From Topomyia yanbarensis (Eukaryota > Arthropoda > Insecta > Diptera > Culicidae): a stretch of DNA of 64,000 bases. Made by a program: the position numbers and the translations under genes. Below the pieces are notes generated by a model. That model made no database searches. It saw only the letters and a list, made by a program, of their open reading frames with translations, and had not been told where the DNA came from. Below are positions 11,791 through 24,155 of this stretch, one piece after another. The stretch spans positions 73,655,412-73,719,411 of the forward strand of contig NC_080671.1 in NCBI RefSeq assembly GCF_030247195.1, given 5' to 3'. The stretch's first letter is position 1, and each line of letters opens with the position of its first letter.

Positions 11791-12746
11791 CTGTCTGTCA
11801 AGCGATTCCCGTGGACTACCCCACTTCAAAAAGGAGTTGCGAGAATTACACTAAAATTCGCGCTACTGCAGCCACTGTCTGTGGTACTCGAGCAATTCAG
11901 CGGGAAATCGGAAAGTTGCTAATGAGCGGGGACAGCTTTGGGTCTGAGCCGCCTCGATCCATGCCATACAGTGGAAGGAATCGTCGCTATCACCTAAGAA
12001 TGACACACCCAAACCAATATTGTTAAACAAGAAAGATGCTGATCTCACGAAATTAAATTTTGTTTCCCCCTAAGTCTAGCTTCCGAGTGAACTGAAGGAC
12101 AGGGCACTCAGAGCGTGTACATGGTCAACTGGAGTGCTGTACATGGCCAACTGGAGTGCTGGTTTCGCGAATTTAATTTCGATCAACAAAGCTATTGATT
12201 TCGTGAATAGGTTACGTCGGACACCGGGATTCACCACCGCATGTTCTATGGAAGTACTTGATTTACCCACCACAGTCTAGCTACTGTAGCCAGCTTTAAT
12301 CTGTCATCCCGGTCCTCTAAGCGTGGGGTCGTCCAAACTTCTTACTCCAGACGCCGCTTTTCATGCTAGCCATCCGCAGAAACTCACGAGAGGTACCCAA
12401 CTGCATTAAGTACATCCCTCGGTGTCCCGTGTCCCTGGTCATCGGGACGCACACTTGCCACCAAACGTGAGAAATCCCTTGGTCTTCCTATCACAGATCT
12501 TCCAGCTAGCCGTCCTGGTTCTGTGATGCAGTTTGGACGAGGGCAGGCAAATATAAGGCGGCTTAAACTAGTTCTTTACCACACTGGATTAGGAACAATA
12601 GCATATCCTTGAGTTTCCGCTCTCTGTACACAGGTTCATCTACGTATGGAGAACCAAAAATCTGGATACGCAATTGTATTACTGTAGAGCATATCAAATT
12701 ATATGAAATTCCGTAATCTGATTCACAAAGGTCCAACCAATAATAC
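11791..12746. other. Unassigned, with a 22-bp direct duplication
   Basis: No gene recognised. Positions 12117-12138 and 12139-12160 are adjacent copies of a 22-nt unit (gtacatggtcaactggagtg and two more bases), 21 of 22 identical. Confidence 0.45.
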
Positions 12747-12774
12747 TCAGCACACTGAATAGTGGCAATGTGAT

Positions 12775-13314
12775 AATTGATTTTGCCACGTCCAGTCAGT
12801 GTTCTGGACCAACGAAGTTAATCGCAGCCTGACTGTCAGAGCAAAAATAGGTTCTTTTACCGCGAATTCTCTGTTGAAATTCCTATTGTACACCAGACAG
12901 AATAGCGAAGATTTCTGTTTGGAAGAAGGTACAGTATCTACCAAGCGAATGAGATTTGTTTAATCTCATTTCACGACAATAGACACCAGCGTCGGCTCGG
13001 CCCTCCAACAAAGAACCGTCAGTATAACAAACTACGTATTCTTCAAGTTGTCGCTCCATCCAGCCATACAGCCGTTCCTCGCGAGGAGGAATTCTCACAT
13101 TGAAAGTTTTAAAAGGAAAACTACATGTTAGTGTAAGATCACCAAGTGCAAGTCTATACTCATCCCAAGTGATCATTTGGGGCCACAGTTTTGTGTGACT
13201 AGTTGCACAATCTATTGGGTTACTGTTCCAGAGCCCAGTAACCTTAAGCCCAACGCACAAATTCCACAGCAGAAAGAACGAGAGACAGGCAAAAAACTCG
13301 TCATCGATCACCAA
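12775..13314 (-). pseudogene. RNase H fragment of a non-LTR retrotransposon
   Basis: The minus-strand frame from 13314 holds the start of an RNase H domain: VVCYTDGSLLEGRADAGVY (first catalytic Asp), then GRYCTFFQTEIFAILSGVQ (catalytic Glu). After a frameshift near 12890, FCSDSQAAINFVGPEH supplies the third acidic residue. The preceding text (NVRIPPREERLYGWMERQLE) fits the linker between RT and RNase H in I- and LOA-like mosquito LINEs. The downstream end with the last Asp is missing. Clade assignment (I or LOA group) is tentative. Confidence 0.7.
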
Positions 13315-13745
13315 ATAAAGCTCTCCGTGTAGAGTGCATACGCACTTTTCAGTGGGTTTGTCCGTCTCACTTTCGTAATAGCTTGGTTCTTCTCACACTC
13401 TCGTTCGCATAAACAGCGTTCGTACAGCAGTGCTAAGCGGCGGGCGTGGAAGTATATTTGTCCGCCCTACTTGTTTTTGCTCCTGTCGATGCTTCTGCGG
13501 GGAAGAATAACTTCCGAGAAGCGCTTTTTCGGGTCGTCACACTCCAGGAATCTATTTCCTCCGGCGTATTCCATAATGTCCGACTATTCGACAATCCTTT
13601 GGTACATTTTTCCAGCGAATAAACGCCCAAAACACGACCCGAAATGACAGCAATTTACGGAACAGTTTTTCACTTCACACACGATCAACCAATTCATTTG
13701 TTCACCCAGCTTCAACTTCATATTTTATGGTCGGCCACTTTCCGC
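13315..13745. other. Unassigned
   Basis: A 65-codon minus-strand ORF at 13433-13630 has no recognised motif. Nothing else is seen. Confidence 0.3.
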
Positions 13746-13750
13746 ATAAA

Positions 13751-14295
13751 CTTACCTTACCTTACCGTTCAGGCTAGAGCCTTGTTGTCTCTTGCTGTAT
13801 GGAGAAGCCGTCTCCACTCCACTCGGTCCATTGCTGCTTGTCGCCAGCCTCGCAGTCTTCGAAGGGTTCGCAGGTCGTCCTCTATCTGGTCCACCGTGCC
13901 GGCGGTGCGCTCCGTCTTCTTGTTCCTGTAGGGTCGCTCTCAAGAACCATCTTCACCGGGTCGTCGTCCGACATTCTTACGACGAGTCCAGCCCACCGCA
14001 AACGTCCTATTTTTGCGGTATGCGCGATGGATGGTTCTTCCAGCAGCTGATGCAACTCATGGTTCATTCGGCTGCGCCACGTTCCGTCTTCCATCTGCAC
14101 GCCACCATAGATGGTACGCAACACCTTTCGTTCGAAAACTTCAAGGGCGCGTTGGTCCTCCGCGAGCATAGTCCAAGTCTCGTGGCCATAGAGAACCACC
14201 GATCTAATCAGCGTCTTGAAGATAATCAACTTCGTGCGGCGACAAATTTTGTTCGACCGGAGCGTCCTCCGGAGTCCAAAGTCCATAAACATTCA
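13751..14295 (-). mobile_element. 5'-truncated RTE-clade LINE, 3' end
   Basis: The minus strand encodes the C-terminal end of an RTE-type RT: LIIFKTLIRSVVLYGHETWT, then ALEVFERKVLRTIYGGVQ, HTAKIGRLRWAGLVVRMSDD and DPVKMVLESDPTGTRRRS. After a frameshift near 13890 another frame gives IEDDLRTLRRLRGWRQAAMD and RVEWRRLLHTARD. The element ends in three GTAAG units on its own strand (13751-13765), the short terminal tandem repeat typical of RTE retrotransposons. It is truncated at its 5' end near 14295, so only about 545 bp remain. The closest relative I can suggest is the JAM1-like group of Aedes. Confidence 0.8.
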
Positions 14296-16785
14296 TCACA
14301 AATAATTCTTCCTCACGCTGTTCATTTCTCAGTCGTTTCAACATTTACTACTCAACTCTTTGCATACTATTTTTGTAAAAACTATCGGCTTTCGATATGT
14401 ACTCTCAATGTTACTTTCGACCTAATTTAAATTTTCTCTATAATGTATCTGAACATTTTATTTTCAATTTCCTCGTGAATGATGCAAAATTCTAAAATAA
14501 TCCTACGTAACTCAAATATTTGTGCAACGATTTTTTCCAATCCTCCAAAAAATTCAGAATAGTTGGATGAACCAAATGGTAGGTTTAGGTTAACTGGTAC
14601 ATTTTTTGATATTAACTGAAAATGTAACGCTGTGGAAATAAAACATCCCACAGTCATGATTCTGTTACCCAGATGGGATGTGACAATAAATATCTGCACG
14701 GGCGGAAACCTTACTACACCACAAGCAACCAAACCTACCATCAGACATTGAGTAATTTCAATTTGTTCTACCCTTCTCTAGTCAGGCTACACCTAGCCTT
14801 TGGTATTGGTACCTATATGCCAGCATGCTTATGATATAATTTTCCATTTAAAATATCATCAAGTTTCCGTGCCTGTCTCCTTTCATCAGCACTAGGAATG
14901 TTGAATCACTCAGCGCGTATGCTGGTGTTTTGCTGTCAGGACCAGTTTAACAAAACTGGAGTGAGAAGTGCGTATATCATCTGTCACCGACTCTTCAAGT
15001 TTTGCTTCAATGAAATCATGGATAGGAACGCCCAACACGGGTAACTGATTGGCACTGCAGTACTGGAAGGAAAACAGAGCTCACTTAAAAGTGATTTATT
15101 ATAATCCACATTATTGCCTCAGATCAGATTATCTGTTATAACTTACTATGGCTATGTTGACCATATCTCAACGGTCTAAATATTATTGGGTGATTTTCGA
15201 AATAAAAATGTTTGTCCAAAATTTTGAATCTTTTGCCCTCCCCTAGGTTGAGGGGTTTGACGTTATTGCAAACATCATCAAGCATATTGCGTGCATCAGT
15301 GCTAAAGAACCTCTGACAGACAATTGCTTTAAGATGGTGATAGATACCGAGACGGCTTATGGACCTTTGTTATGTTTTGTGTTTCTTCATACTCTGCACC
15401 TGCCGATACTAACGCTCAACTATTAGCCTGCACGCGCTGGTGTGGCCAAGGATGCAAAATGCCTACCTTTTCTGCGTCTGTAATTTTTCTTCTTACATTC
15501 TCATTTCTCTTTCGACGCTGCTGTCGTTCACTAGTGCAGGACGCCCAGCGCTGTACGGCAGTCTGTAAGCAAAGCAGTAACATGACAAAAAATACTGCCC
15601 CCAGTACAGCCACCGCGAATGGTACAGTTTCTCTTTCCTTATTTTACACTTCTTAATATTTTTAATCTATTCAATATTTTTAATCACAAACGACGACAAT
15701 GAATGCGGTTCGTTTACGTCACGACCGACATTAACGCTTTCGTGTGCGGGCCTCTCCCTTTGACTATGCAGAGAAAAGTGTCCAAAGCGAAATAACAAAC
15801 TTTACTACGCCACACTCTCACCGAACAGTCGGAGTACAGCAGCAAAACAAAAATGTATTCTACTGCTATACGGGAAAATGTATTCGGTTTGGCTGCCGTT
15901 CTGGCAAGAACTGTAGTGATGCGTCGCTGTAGCGGGCTGTACGGCTTGTGCAAATGGAAATATACCGAAAAAACGTAGTTTACCGGTACCGTTGGCATCC
16001 CTGGTCGTGGCCGACGGACGTGTCGACGTGGATTGACTTTTGCTGTAGGCCGTGTTTTCAGAGATTGTTCCACAGTTTAATAGCAGTGTTGGTGGACGGG
16101 GCTCACAGTAGGATTGTCTCCATTTATCCGTCTACATCGTCATCGTGCACAAGCTAATAATAAAAAAAGGAAAACCTATCCCTATTAGTGGTCGTTCTAT
16201 AATAATTGTACTCTTTAGTACTAGTGTACAATTGTTATGTGCTAGTCGTATTTCTATCTGTGTATCTGTTTGCCTGAGTATTTGTGACAGCTGGGTCAGG
16301 GAAAGGGTACAGAACTGACGCATATGATGGAATAGTGACTTTTACTTCCGGTGTTCAATTTCTGTATTCGAGTCGATTCATTCGAGAAGGTAGGATTGGA
16401 TAAATTAAGGTACATTTAATTTATCGACGCATGTGGATCATTCATTCCCTGTCAACATAGCATGATGACATTCTAACAGAATGCACTTGTCGTTAATAGT
16501 AAATAAACATCATGTGCTGCATTTTGATGAGTTAAAGTAGTTTTATTGTATGTTACATGTGTTCTTCTCTTCGACTTCTACTTCTACTTCATTAGTCTGT
16601 TTTTGTTGTACTTCTATTAGTTTACTTTTCCACTACTCATGTATACCAAAATAGTATCGGTCAATTTATACACTTCTAATCAATCTCTTTGCATCTTTTT
16701 TCTTTATTCAGCATGCTATGATTCATTTTATTACTATATCCTAAATAAGATTCATACTAACACTCATCAACACAATTAATTGCAA
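14296..16785. other. Unassigned, AT-rich
   Basis: No gene recognised. A 104-codon minus-strand ORF (14741-14427; LRRIILEFCIIHEEIENKMF near its end) starts with ATG and has two CAG acceptor-like sites inside. I cannot assign it to a family. Overlapping ORFs at 15372-15656 and 15714-16073 also lack motifs. Confidence 0.35.
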
Positions 16786-17640
16786 ACGTACAAACGTTCG
16801 TGACCTTCGCGATAACAGCTGAGCACGAACGCGAACATGCAATTGCAATCATCTATACATACTTACGCCCGCGATTTCGGCAACAATAAAACTTTCCGTT
16901 AATTTAGTGAACGTTGTAGCACCTACATATAAACATACAAATGCGGTCTCAAGCATTAACCTACCACTGGCGCGAACTACTCTTGGTTCTAGCATCCTAG
17001 ACTCATGTCTTCTGTTGGACCAATTAAAAAAATGACGCTCATATTCACTAGACAACACGCTCCATCGCGACATGACCCGGAATTCTGGTGATATGAGGAA
17101 ACTGACTCTCTTCTAGTATATGTACCATACACTAAAAATTAATCATCAGATTCACGGTCTGCTCGCGATCGTTCGAGAATAACGCGAATATACGAAAAGC
17201 CACATAATTATAAAATCGAATTTATACACGCGAAGTCACATACACGCGACAAACACGTTAACATACAAATGCTTGAGTCCTTCGTGGCATTTGGAGTTGT
17301 CAGTTGGAGCAATAAAAAAAAAATAAAAGCTCATATCCCCTAAACAACACCTTTCATTACGACATGACCGGTAACTCTAATGATATGGAAGATCTCACTT
17401 CCTTCTAGCATCTGAACCGTACACCCAAATTTAGGTATTAGATTCATGATCCGCGCGCGATCATCCAAGAACACACGCGAATATGCGAAAGGCATACCGC
17501 TATAAAATACAATTTATACACGCGAAGTTGCGTACGCATTAGCACACGCGACATATGAATGCACACGCGATCGAACACGTTAACGTACAAACGCTCGAGC
17601 CTTCGCGATGATACACGCGGTCGCAAAATGCCTACGCCCA
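16786..17640. repeat. Diverged tandem repeat rich in CGCG motifs
   Basis: The block begins with cgtacaaacgttcgtgacct (16786) and recurs as acatacaaatgcttgagtcc (17263) and acgtacaaacgctcgagcct (17583). Within each unit come a CTCATAT(C/T)C stretch, a CGACATGACC box (17069 and 17361), a TATACACGCGAAGT box (17224 and 17516) and an ACGCGA-rich tail. Spacing is about 475 and 320 bp, the first unit carrying extra sequence. The two ORFs crossing it are not supported as genes. Whether it is satellite or part of a larger element cannot be told here. Confidence 0.65.
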
Positions 17641-17742
17641 CATATATCTGAACCGTACAATGAATGTGACATTCCAAAACACGGCCCGCTGCAACTGGCC
17701 TTAAGCAGTGTTTTAGTGGGTGACATTGCCTGTCGCGTTTGC

Positions 17743-17988
17743 CAGGAGCGGATCCAGAAAAAATTTTCGGAAGGGGTCTGAAATTTTAATTTAGGAATGA
17801 ACATTGTACATTACATTACACGTCAAACCCTCATTTAATGAAAATCAGTTTTGATGGTCAAATTTGGTTTGCAATGATTTTAAGTTTGAAACTAATATAA
17901 AATTGAAACTGATTTAAAATTTCTCAAGAAGCTAAAAAACTTCGGGGGGGCCCGGACCCCCAGGACCCTCTCCCTGGATCCGCCACTG
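17743..17988. mobile_element. hAT-like MITE, 246 bp
   Basis: The left end caggagcggatccag and the right end, read on the other strand, cagtggcggatccag match at 13 of 15 positions. The flanking 8-mers gcgtttgc (17735-17742) and acgtctgc (17989-17996) agree at 6 of 8 positions, consistent with a decayed 8-bp hAT target-site duplication. The interior is AT-rich and non-coding, with a G/C-rich block next to the right end. Confidence 0.65.
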
Positions 17989-17996
17989 ACGTCTGC

Positions 17997-20900
17997 AATT
18001 GTGGTGATTGATTCTGATGGGAACCCCTTCCATGAATCTAGCTCTGCAGCTCCAGTAGGACGACTCGCAAAAAAAATTTAACGAATAAACAGTATCTAAT
18101 CTTTTGTTTTGAAAAATTTAGCAATGTTTCGCCAATTTAGCGAAATAAACAATAAACTTTTGCAAAATTTCGGAGAAATTTATGAATTTAAACGAAGTTA
18201 AATTATGTACCGTTTTATGTTCAGAAAATTGCGAAAAAAAATCGTTTCGTTCCAATAATTTGCGAAAAAATAAGTTTTCGCCCACCCTTAGTGTGCTACA
18301 TCAAACGCCTCATTCAAACACTAATAATCATGAGCTACATCTAAATCACTCGATCTAAAGTTGGACCCGAGAACCTCTCTGCTACCTGTGTCAAACTAAC
18401 TTCACTAAAGAGGCTACTGGAACAAACGAATCCCAGGCGCTTTAATTACTGCAAACCTGGGCTCGAAGACGCACTGAACCATAACAGACAGTGCTGGGGC
18501 GTCAAGTGGTATTTAGCTCAGAGTCATGAAAATATCCACGGTTCAACGTTCTCGGTGTGAAAATAAGTCGGCAGTGGCCCCTGAGTTTCGTTGTCCGTTT
18601 CATTCGCCGCACACAGTGCAGTGGCATAGTCGCGATATCTACACACATACGTACACCTACTAAGCCGATCCCCCCGAGTCCTCTGGTTTGGGATGAACTG
18701 ATCACTGATCTTCAGGTGCGGTTTCCCAGTCAAGGTCCAGTCAACAACTCATCGCATTTGCCTACACTCTTGCACTCCTTGTTCATTCCGCCTCCTGTCC
18801 GGGGCACTGTATGTCGTGTACAGAGGTATGAATGTTACACTCAGGGGCTTCCTCTGTGGTCTTGTTCCGCAGTTGCTTCTCTTTGCTCAGAAATCGACAG
18901 CCCATCAAACTAATGAAGTCTTAATGAGTCAATCCCGATCATATTTTTAATGAGCAAAAAAGGCAATGAGTGTTCGCTGTTCTGAGGTATGCTCGAAAAA
19001 AGTGTCGTGGCTACAAGCAGGCACACAGCATTCCAACATTATATGTATTATCCACACGCCTATTCGGAACCGGCTTCTTGTTCTTTCTTCAACGAATCGC
19101 GAAGGTAAACAAACTAAACAGAAATTATGTTGCTTGAGGAGTGAGGGTGTCAAATCTTTCAAAAAAAAGTGCATGATGCTGTGACACCTCCGCAATGATG
19201 ACAATTCTCATTATTAATCCTCCGAACACGTTGACGCTGCGATGATGTTGAATACCGTAGGAAACTTTCGCATTCAGCGATAGGTTTCATTTCACGTCTT
19301 TAATACCTGCAAAGTGCTGCTGGTAATCAACATAGCCATGGCAGCTGGCGTAGTGGAGACGAACATTTACATGCAGTGTGTGTTTCAAAACATTTACCTT
19401 ATTCAGCTATCGAGAAGGAATAAATCTAGATTACCGACAGATCATCACCGACGGCTGACGATTTGAGAAGAAAGTCACGATTTTCGACCAGCGGTCATTC
19501 AACTTTAGTTGATGTGAACGGCTTCATTCAGGTTTGAGTTCCAAGAGGATCATCTCTGCGAAGAAGCTCCTTATTGACAGAGTGCTTCGTGAAGAGGAAT
19601 CGATGCAGGAATGCAGGAAGGATTACCATTCATTTAATCTTTGAACGGCAATTTGCATGCTGCCGTTTGACATCTGTACGACCCGAATTAGGTGTTGAAG
19701 AATCCTGATGTCATTTAGAATTATACCCAAAGCAGCTTAAGCGAGAAGAAAGTTTTCCACAGCATCTCGGGAGAAATCCATATCAAAGTATTATAAGAAA
19801 TAAAAACAGGGTGCCTCCATTTCCGTCTTAATAGCACCTACATTAAGCTAATGTGTTTATAATTCAAAAGTGGTTGAATTGATGGCAATTTCCATTACAT
19901 TTGCACTATCTCAACTCAATCACGGGTAAAACAAACCTGACGGCACGTCTTATTTTCAATCGGCTTCCGCGCAATTGGATCCCGCAGGGGCCAATGAAAC
20001 ATCGCGATGTCTGAATTTGATGCTGCTGCAATTAGAGTGGGGTGCGTGTGCTCCTTAGTGGATCGTGTGTTCGTACCCACAGCTCATAATGAACGATAAT
20101 GAGCGCCAAATTTATTTTCGACCAATTTGTCCATTTTCAATGAATTTTTCAAAGCAACTTTTCCTCCATATCGGCTCTTTTGAAACGTTCCAGCGAAAAT
20201 GCTGAAGATGCGCGAAATTTGAGAACAATTGGGAATTTATTTACCGATGGAAATCGTTTAATTTGACATTTTCCCAATCGGATACCAAAGACATTTCTTG
20301 GAAATCGAACACATGTTACACGAGAATTTCAAAGCATTGACTTCTGGTTCATACTTGCTTACATTACCTTGAATTGGACGTTGCTTCGAATTTCGTTTCG
20401 CATTTTGAGTGTGGACTAGCACTTGAACACAGATGAGAAAAAAAATCGACATGATTGGATCCGTTGTCACAGGCTGATGTCACATCATCGCCGCTGGCCT
20501 GGTGAGCACATTGCCAAATTCGGCAGCGAACAAACAACGTTAACCACGTACACGGCCCACGAAAATACTGTATCGCGACGACTTCATCGGAATTCTTACG
20601 CGTATTCAGACACTCGCTCGCCGTGCAAAGATCAACATGTGGGACAGTGGTAGTGGCGTAGCCATGAATTTGGTTTGTGGGGAGGTGGAAAAAGCTTTTG
20701 TTAAAAAAACAATCCAAAAGTGTTCCTATGCGAATCTAGAACACCGTGTGGTGTCCGGCGGGCTAAAATTATTTTTGCTCTGTTTTAACCAAGAATAGAA
20801 CCACTGGGAACCTGCTCCCATATCGTAAGAGGCGTCTAACAACATGCTAGGAGTTCCTAGGTTAAGGTATTGATCCGTACCAAAGACTTAACCTGGAAGG

Positions 20901-22408
20901 ACCTTAAGGTTTTGCAGCATAGCCATTATCGATTATATATTGAGTGGATCACTGACATATAGTCACCTTTTCTGATTCGCTATTCACCATTGTGTACCAA
21001 CGTTCTAGGTTTCTTTTGGCGGTTGTACAATTGCCGTAGAGGATGCTGTCTAATTCTACACTAAGTAACAGCTTATATTCATATACCGGCTCTTCCACGC
21101 TAAGGTATAACTTTTAAAGCTTTGGTTTAAAAACCGTACTTTAAAAAAGCAATCTTTAAGGTAGGATTTTTTTTTTGAATTGGCACAGGATGAAACTGTC
21201 GAATTACATAAAAAGTTTTTTGTGTAGATGTGTCAAAATAAACCAGTTTTATTACATCTGAATCCGACTACCGACAAATCTACATTTACGAATACCTCCA
21301 AAAGTGACTTCTTGAGGTCTCATAACGGTCTGACACTAGCTTTGTACTAGTAAAGTGGTAAATATTTCAATGCTCCAGAACTTCACTGTCAGAAAATGTA
21401 AAGAACTTCGTAAAATCGCACTATTGGTCCTTCCTGCAAAATCATCCAGTGCAGTACTCTGCGTCACTCGTTCGGTCCGCTCATATGGTAGTCGGTCTTT
21501 GCCAGTGTTGCTCTTCTCCCATGCACGCTTCTTCTGGGCCGCAGATGGGTCAAAAGCCCTTGTCGTTGTGTTTATTATATTTATTGCGCATAATAAGCAT
21601 GTCGTTTGCAATTTAGCATTTAACCGAATTATTTATACTGGGTCATATCCTACAGAAACGTGTCTGATAGGGAGAGTGGAGATGTCAACAGTGAATTTCT
21701 ACACATTCAGTTGGGATATCTTTTTTTTACTTTTTGTACGCTTGCTTTGTACTGCAAACTTTGGAAATGATCATTGAAGTGTTAATAAGAAGCAATACTC
21801 CCGAGTATTCGTATCAAAAAGCTGGCCAAAAGCATTAATATAATTTGTTCCATCAAAAAGATCCGGTAATGAATGGAAACCAATGTAATAAGATATGCTA
21901 ATCAATTTTCATATGGATTATATTGTAGTTATGTTTGTATGTATCTTCAAGTGCGGTTCCAAATTTCTGTAACAGTGCCCGAATTATTCGAAAGCATCGT
22001 TCCGAGCAAAGGAGACCGTTTTGCTGCGCGTGATTCGTGTTCCATCTATTCCGTTCAAAACGTTGTATCTTTTACAATGTTTGGAATAAACCGCTGAAAT
22101 TTTGCACAGATGTTCTCTGAAAGTAGACTAATTATTTTAAAGAAATTACAAGGCGGTCAATTTTAAAATCGCGTAAATAAATTGTATGAAACTGAATAAT
22201 ACAATAATACTCAAGTTCGTACCTATCGATTCATTGTATGTATGTGTAAATCACACTGAATATGTAAGAGACATTTTTACCATTACATTAAACATAACCA
22301 GCCATGGACTCGTAGTTTGGATAAATAAGAAAGGCACAAAACGGTGGATTAAAACGGGTTTTTTAATAAGTGTTAATATCAAAACGATTTAGCGCACGAA
22401 AATTAATA
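17997..22408. other. Unassigned
   Basis: No gene recognised. ORFs at 18557-18913, 20364-20717 and 21355-21777 overlap others on the opposite strand and have no motif. Around 20655 the string gtggcgtagccatgaatttg resembles a hAT-type MITE end, but no partner end was found. 20740-21080 looks repetitive (paired ccttaagg and aacctagg boxes) but is not assigned. Confidence 0.35.
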
Positions 22409-23110
22409 GGGGAATCAGGGGCTATTCGGACCTACCTAAGCAAATCGGCCTTTTATGTGGATAGATGTATATGAATTTATCGGTCAAAGATCCTAATTGG
22501 TAGTTTGAAATCGCAGCTATATTTTGGTGCCATAAAAATTCATTTGCACCACTCCATGGCAGCACTAGGCGACGATTTGCAAAACTACGTTTTCCATCCT
22601 TCTACAATGTAGGGGTAATTCGAACCTGTTTACCAATGAAATATTTATTGGAGAAACTCCTTAAGAAGCAATAAAAAAATTGCGTCGCAAAATCTGGTGA
22701 GGTCGATTAGCGCATCATATATTTTCTTTGCTGTGGCGTGTGCAATGGTGTGCGCAGTCGCAAGCCGCTGAACGGTGGTTGATGGAATAGGGAGTCCGAA
22801 TAGCCCCGTATGCTCATTTCGCACAATCGTCTTTTCGTTCAGACAAAAATTATTCCATAAAATAGGAGCCTCAAGCTTTCCAAAACACTTACCTGTTATT
22901 TTTTTCACTTTTGTTTGTCTCTTTAATCACGGTTTTACCATTATAATGATTTTGAAGATGACAAAAAAATTAAACACGTTGTATCTCCTTTCTAAAAAAA
23001 ACGAAAGAATTAGATTCATCTGTCAAAATTAATGTTTTAAAATAGCGGTTCCACGAATATGACACGACATTAAGAAAGTCTTACGATTTTCTGAGAAATC
23101 GAGGGGATCC
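22409..23110 (-). repeat. Interspersed repeat shared with 63661-64000
   Basis: The reverse complement of about 22801-23075 aligns by eye with 63700-64000 over its whole length, with only scattered differences (shared runs include aacattaattttgacag and agtgttttggaaag). A 13-bp inverted pair, ggggctattcgga at 22418-22430 and its complement at 22795-22807, lies inside. The ends look MITE-like but exact termini and target-site duplications are not resolved. ORFs here (22645-22908, 22775-23032) are products of the repeat. Confidence 0.6.
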
Positions 23111-23139
23111 CCTACGGCCTTAATAGTCTTTCTGGCATT

Positions 23140-23335
23140 GGAAGGCTGATAAAATACGGCATACTATACAGTGGGCTGGACTTGTAGTGTGAATAATGGA
23201 AGAGAAACCAGCTAACGTTATGATCATCAGAGAACTTGGAACAGGTCGTCGACTTCGGGGCAAGTCCCGCACTCTCTGGCTGTACACAATTGAGGAAGAT
23301 GAGCGTGCGATGGGCATTAGGATGGGACAAAAATT
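23140..23335 (+). pseudogene. Short RTE-clade RT C-terminal fragment
   Basis: The frame reads QWAGLVV, stop, IMEEKPANVMI, then GTGRRLRGKSRTLWLYTIEE and DERAMGIRMGQK. This matches the conserved RTE tail (RWAGHV..RM..., GTRRRGRPR..W, IEEDARA.GIR). It shares this layout with the larger RTE fragment at 13751-14295 but is a different subfamily. It directly abuts the foldback element that follows. Confidence 0.6.
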
Positions 23336-23356
23336 AGATTCCAGCTCCGAGCAACT

Positions 23357-24155
23357 TTTTAGGTACCATTTGGGTCCTAGAACAGCTGTGCAAATTCTTA
23401 GCTCGATCGGTGAAACTATATTTTTGCGCCCACTGTTTAAAGTTTACATGGGATTTTGTATGGGAAAATTAACTTTTACAAATTAATTCCTCCAGGAGTC
23501 GCCCATTACTTCCTAAAAACAAATCGTTACGTGGCTTTTAAAGGAAATTTAACAAAGAAACAAAGTCTCGAAAACCACGAAACGATCTGACGTTTGAGAA
23601 AAAAGTTATTAAGCAGAAACCGAGAGTGCTCTGACGATTGATAAAATATTCGTTTTTTCTAGCACTGCTGTTGGTTGTCCAATTATACGCAATTTTGTTT
23701 TAATCCTCTCTTAATGTGTCTAAATCGTTTATCTATACTATTTGGCCACTTCGCAAGTTTTTGAGGGATAAATTGAGGCTTCTTTTGTACATAATAAGAG
23801 CACGTGAAAATTTTTGTATATAATTAGACCGTTAAAAGCAGTGATGGTATGAAAAGTTAAATTTTCATCTATCTTGAGGGAACCCATCAGTTTATGCTTA
23901 ATAACTTTTTCCACAAGTATCATCGTTTTGCAGTCTTCTAGACTTTGTTTCCTTGACAAATTTCCTATAAAAATCAGACATCTATTTATTTTTAGGAGGT
24001 AACGGGCGACTCTTGGAAGAATTAATTTGCAAAAGACAATTTCCCCATGCGAAATCCCATGTAAACTTTAAACAGTGGGCGCAACAATATAATTTCGCCG
24101 ATCGAGCATAATTTGCAGAGTTGTTCTGGGAGCTAAATGGGACCCAAAGGAGCTA
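23357..24155. mobile_element. Foldback element with about 280-bp inverted arms
   Basis: The left arm (about 23357-23640) and right arm (about 23870-24155) are diverged reverse complements. Matching stretches include gcgcccactgtttaaagttt (23426) against its complement near 24080, the CGACTCCTGG-type box near 23500 against 24005, and aaaaagttattaagca (about 23600) against tgcttaataactttttc near 23900. The unique centre is about 230 bp and AT-rich. No transposase is encoded. Outer boundaries are approximate and no target-site duplication was identified. Confidence 0.7.

Noticed and set aside
13792..14430. 212-codon + ORF
   Set aside because: It is the antisense shadow of the RTE fragment, whose minus-strand frames have clear RT motifs.
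14427..14741. 104-codon minus-strand ORF
   Set aside because: No family recognised and internal acceptor-like sites make the frame unreliable; kept only as unassigned sequence.
20655..20700. gtggcgtagccatgaatttg, like a hAT MITE end
   Set aside because: No matching right end was found nearby.
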